From a bacterium Ga0077546 (GTDB lineage Bacteria > Cyanobacteriota > Vampirovibrionia > Obscuribacterales > Obscuribacteraceae): DNA of 6,731 nt. Positions 5,744 through 6,731 of this stretch are shown here, one piece after another. The DNA lies in assembly GCA_001464165.1 (NCBI GenBank), contig LNEX01000296.1:1-6731 (forward strand), in the 5' to 3' direction. The position numbers were made by a program, and so were the translations under genes. Numbering within the stretch: the stretch's first letter is position 1; each line of letters opens with the position of its first letter. The notes below the pieces were generated by a model. The model had not been told where the DNA came from. It saw only the letters and a list, made by a program, of their open reading frames with translations, and did no database searches.

Positions 5744-6731
5744 GTGGCGAATATAGTCGGAACTCGGCCTACAAAAGAAGCTGAACTTAAGGGTTTGCGC
5801 CTCGCCATTGCCGTGGAGCGCAAGGCGCGCTATGCCGATTTTCAAGGTAAGCGCTCCACCTTCTCTCAGTTTATGAGGGCTACGGCGGATCGCCTCGTGC
5901 GACGCTTCCCCTATGACACCATTTGGGTTACCGTTCGCAGCCTATTTCGACAGTATCCTAATGTTGATGTTTCTACCCGTATTTCAATTGTTCGGCGTGG
6001 TGTCCCAAACGACCAGTCGCTGTCTGCTTCTGATGCTGCTCGCGAGCCCAGTGCTTACGCTCGCAGCCCGGGGACAGCGGCTCCGGGCTCTTTTCGCTCT
6101 TCCGATTTTTCCTCGGGTTCTGCTGTAAGCAAGTCCGCTCGCGGTAATTCAGCAAGTAATACGACTAGTAAGTCAATTAGTAAGTCAGGCAGTAAACCAA
6201 TTAGCAAAGCCCCCCAGGGCCAAACGGCTGGCGGCAAATCGGTCGATGGCAAATCACTTTCCAGTAATTCACTTTCCAGTAATTCACTTTCCAGTAAGTC
6301 ACTTTCCAGTAAGTCACTATCTAGCGCCACTGGTAGCACCACTGCCACTAGTCTGGCCAATCAGCAAGCGGGTCAGAAATTGGTGGGCAAGCATCCTTCC
6401 GAAATTCCAGTTCAATTTGTCAAAGGTGTTGGTCCCAAGCTAGCGCTCTTGCTCTCTAATCTCGGAATCACAACCGTTGATCAATTGTTGCGCCACTACC
6501 CGCGGCGGCACCTTGATTTTCAAAATCGCGAGTTTATCAAAGACCTGACAGTGGGCGAAGAAGTTAGTATCTTCGGTACAATTCGCTCAGTTGGTGCTTA
6601 TCAATCAAAGCGCGGCAATATGTCGATTTTAAATGTGGTCATCTCTGATGGCACAGGCAGTCTACTGGTTACTCGCTTTGTCGGTGGTAAGGGCAACAAA
6701 TATCTCCTTGAGCGGCTCAAGGGCCAATTCC
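5744..6731 (+). CDS. recG: ATP-dependent DNA helicase RecG, N-terminal part (runs off window)
   Basis: RecG remodels stalled replication forks and branched recombination intermediates. 329 codons are present, open to the window end. Residues 12-60 (GLRLAIAVE, DFQGKRSTFSQF) resemble the N-terminal extension of cyanobacterial RecG. Residues ~95-215 form a low-complexity Ser/Lys/Ala/Gly-rich linker, including five KSLSS/NSLSS repeats (170-194). From residue ~223 the sequence is typical RecG: VKGVGPKLALLLSNLGITT, LLRHYPRRHLDF, then the OB-fold wedge start (VGEEVSIFGTIRSVG, LNVVISDGTGSLLVTRF). The helicase motifs lie beyond the window. GTG at 5744 is the first usable start after an in-frame TAA (5738-5740); TTG 5795 is an alternative. 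The ribosome-binding site is poor. The gene follows the GTPase by 64 nt. Confidence 0.93.
   Translation, partial: MANIVGTRPTKEAELKGLRLAIAVERKARYADFQGKRSTFSQFMRATADRLVRRFPYDTIWVTVRSLFRQYPNVDVSTRISIVRRGVPNDQSLSASDAAREPSAYARSPGTAAPGSFRSSDFSSGSAVSKSARGNSASNTTSKSISKSGSKPISKAPQGQTAGGKSVDGKSLSSNSLSSNSLSSKSLSSKSLSSATGSTTATSLANQQAGQKLVGKHPSEIPVQFVKGVGPKLALLLSNLGITTVDQLLRHYPRRHLDFQNREFIKDLTVGEEVSIFGTIRSVGAYQSKRGNMSILNVVISDGTGSLLVTRFVGGKGNKYLLERLKGQF
6251..6325 (+). repeat. Five tandem 15-bp units in the recG linker
   Basis: Units start at 6251, 6266, 6281, 6296 and 6311. The core AAxTCACTTTCCAGT is exact in the first four apart from the third base, and the fifth has drifted (CACTATCTAGC). Each is five codons, (K/N)SLSS, so gain or loss of a unit keeps the frame. 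Looser Ser-Lys repeats (SKSISKSGSKPISK) lie just upstream. Confidence 0.97.

Noticed and set aside
6251..6325. Short regular repeats that could suggest a CRISPR array
   Set aside because: The units are contiguous 15-mers without spacers, are in frame, and encode KSLSS repeats within recG.
6055..6360. Minus-strand open frame rich in Leu/Glu/Asp repeats
   Set aside because: It is the complement of the recG tandem repeats and linker; the plus frame continues into unmistakable RecG sequence.

Overview
The window reads as a stretch of ordinary bacterial chromosome carrying core housekeeping genes, with one striking anomaly. There is no phage, insertion sequence, CRISPR array or obvious accessory island. 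The best lineage clue is the start of recG: its first ~60 residues resemble the N-terminal extension I recall from cyanobacterial RecG (a 'LRLAIAVE...F-QG...FSQF' block). Together with an MglA-type GTPase, a tRNA-Ser gene without encoded CCA and moderate GC, this suggests a non-photosynthetic relative of Cyanobacteria (Vampirovibrionia/Melainabacteria-like). That assignment is inference with low to moderate confidence.

Layout. 1-227 (minus): N-terminal part of lipoyl synthase lipA, cut by the window edge. It is divergent from tpiA (350-1168, plus), with a 122-nt intergenic region between them. 1239-1325: tRNA-Ser(GGA) with a perfect TATAAT just upstream. 1390-4284: a compact plus-strand cluster prfA (RF1), prmC (RF1/RF2 glutamine methyltransferase, TTG start) and hslO (Hsp33). 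PrmC methylates the GGQ glutamine of the RF1 encoded 14 nt upstream. 4321-4350: hairpin with a T-rich tail on the minus strand, between the convergent hslO and rpmB. 4373-4576 (minus): rpmB (L28) of the four-cysteine type. 4577-5100: a 524-nt non-coding region with an rpmB promoter candidate, short repeats and a possible small upstream ORF. 5101-5679: MglA-like small GTPase. 5744-6731: N-terminal part of recG (GTG start), running off the window, with a Ser-rich linker containing five tandem 15-bp units.

Main observation. A 99-bp block is present twice with no mismatch: at the 3' end of prmC (3279-3377) and inside hslO (3631-3729). It is exactly 33 codons and in frame in both genes. The encoded peptide is a normal PrmC C-terminus but is foreign to Hsp33, where it replaces the N-terminal core strands, including the GDGP...RG region. 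Both flanks of hslO are good Hsp33. This is either a very recent intra-operon copy event producing a chimeric Hsp33, or an assembly error. The sequence alone cannot decide, and the perfect identity together with the length (close to common assembler k-mer sizes) makes an artefact a serious possibility.
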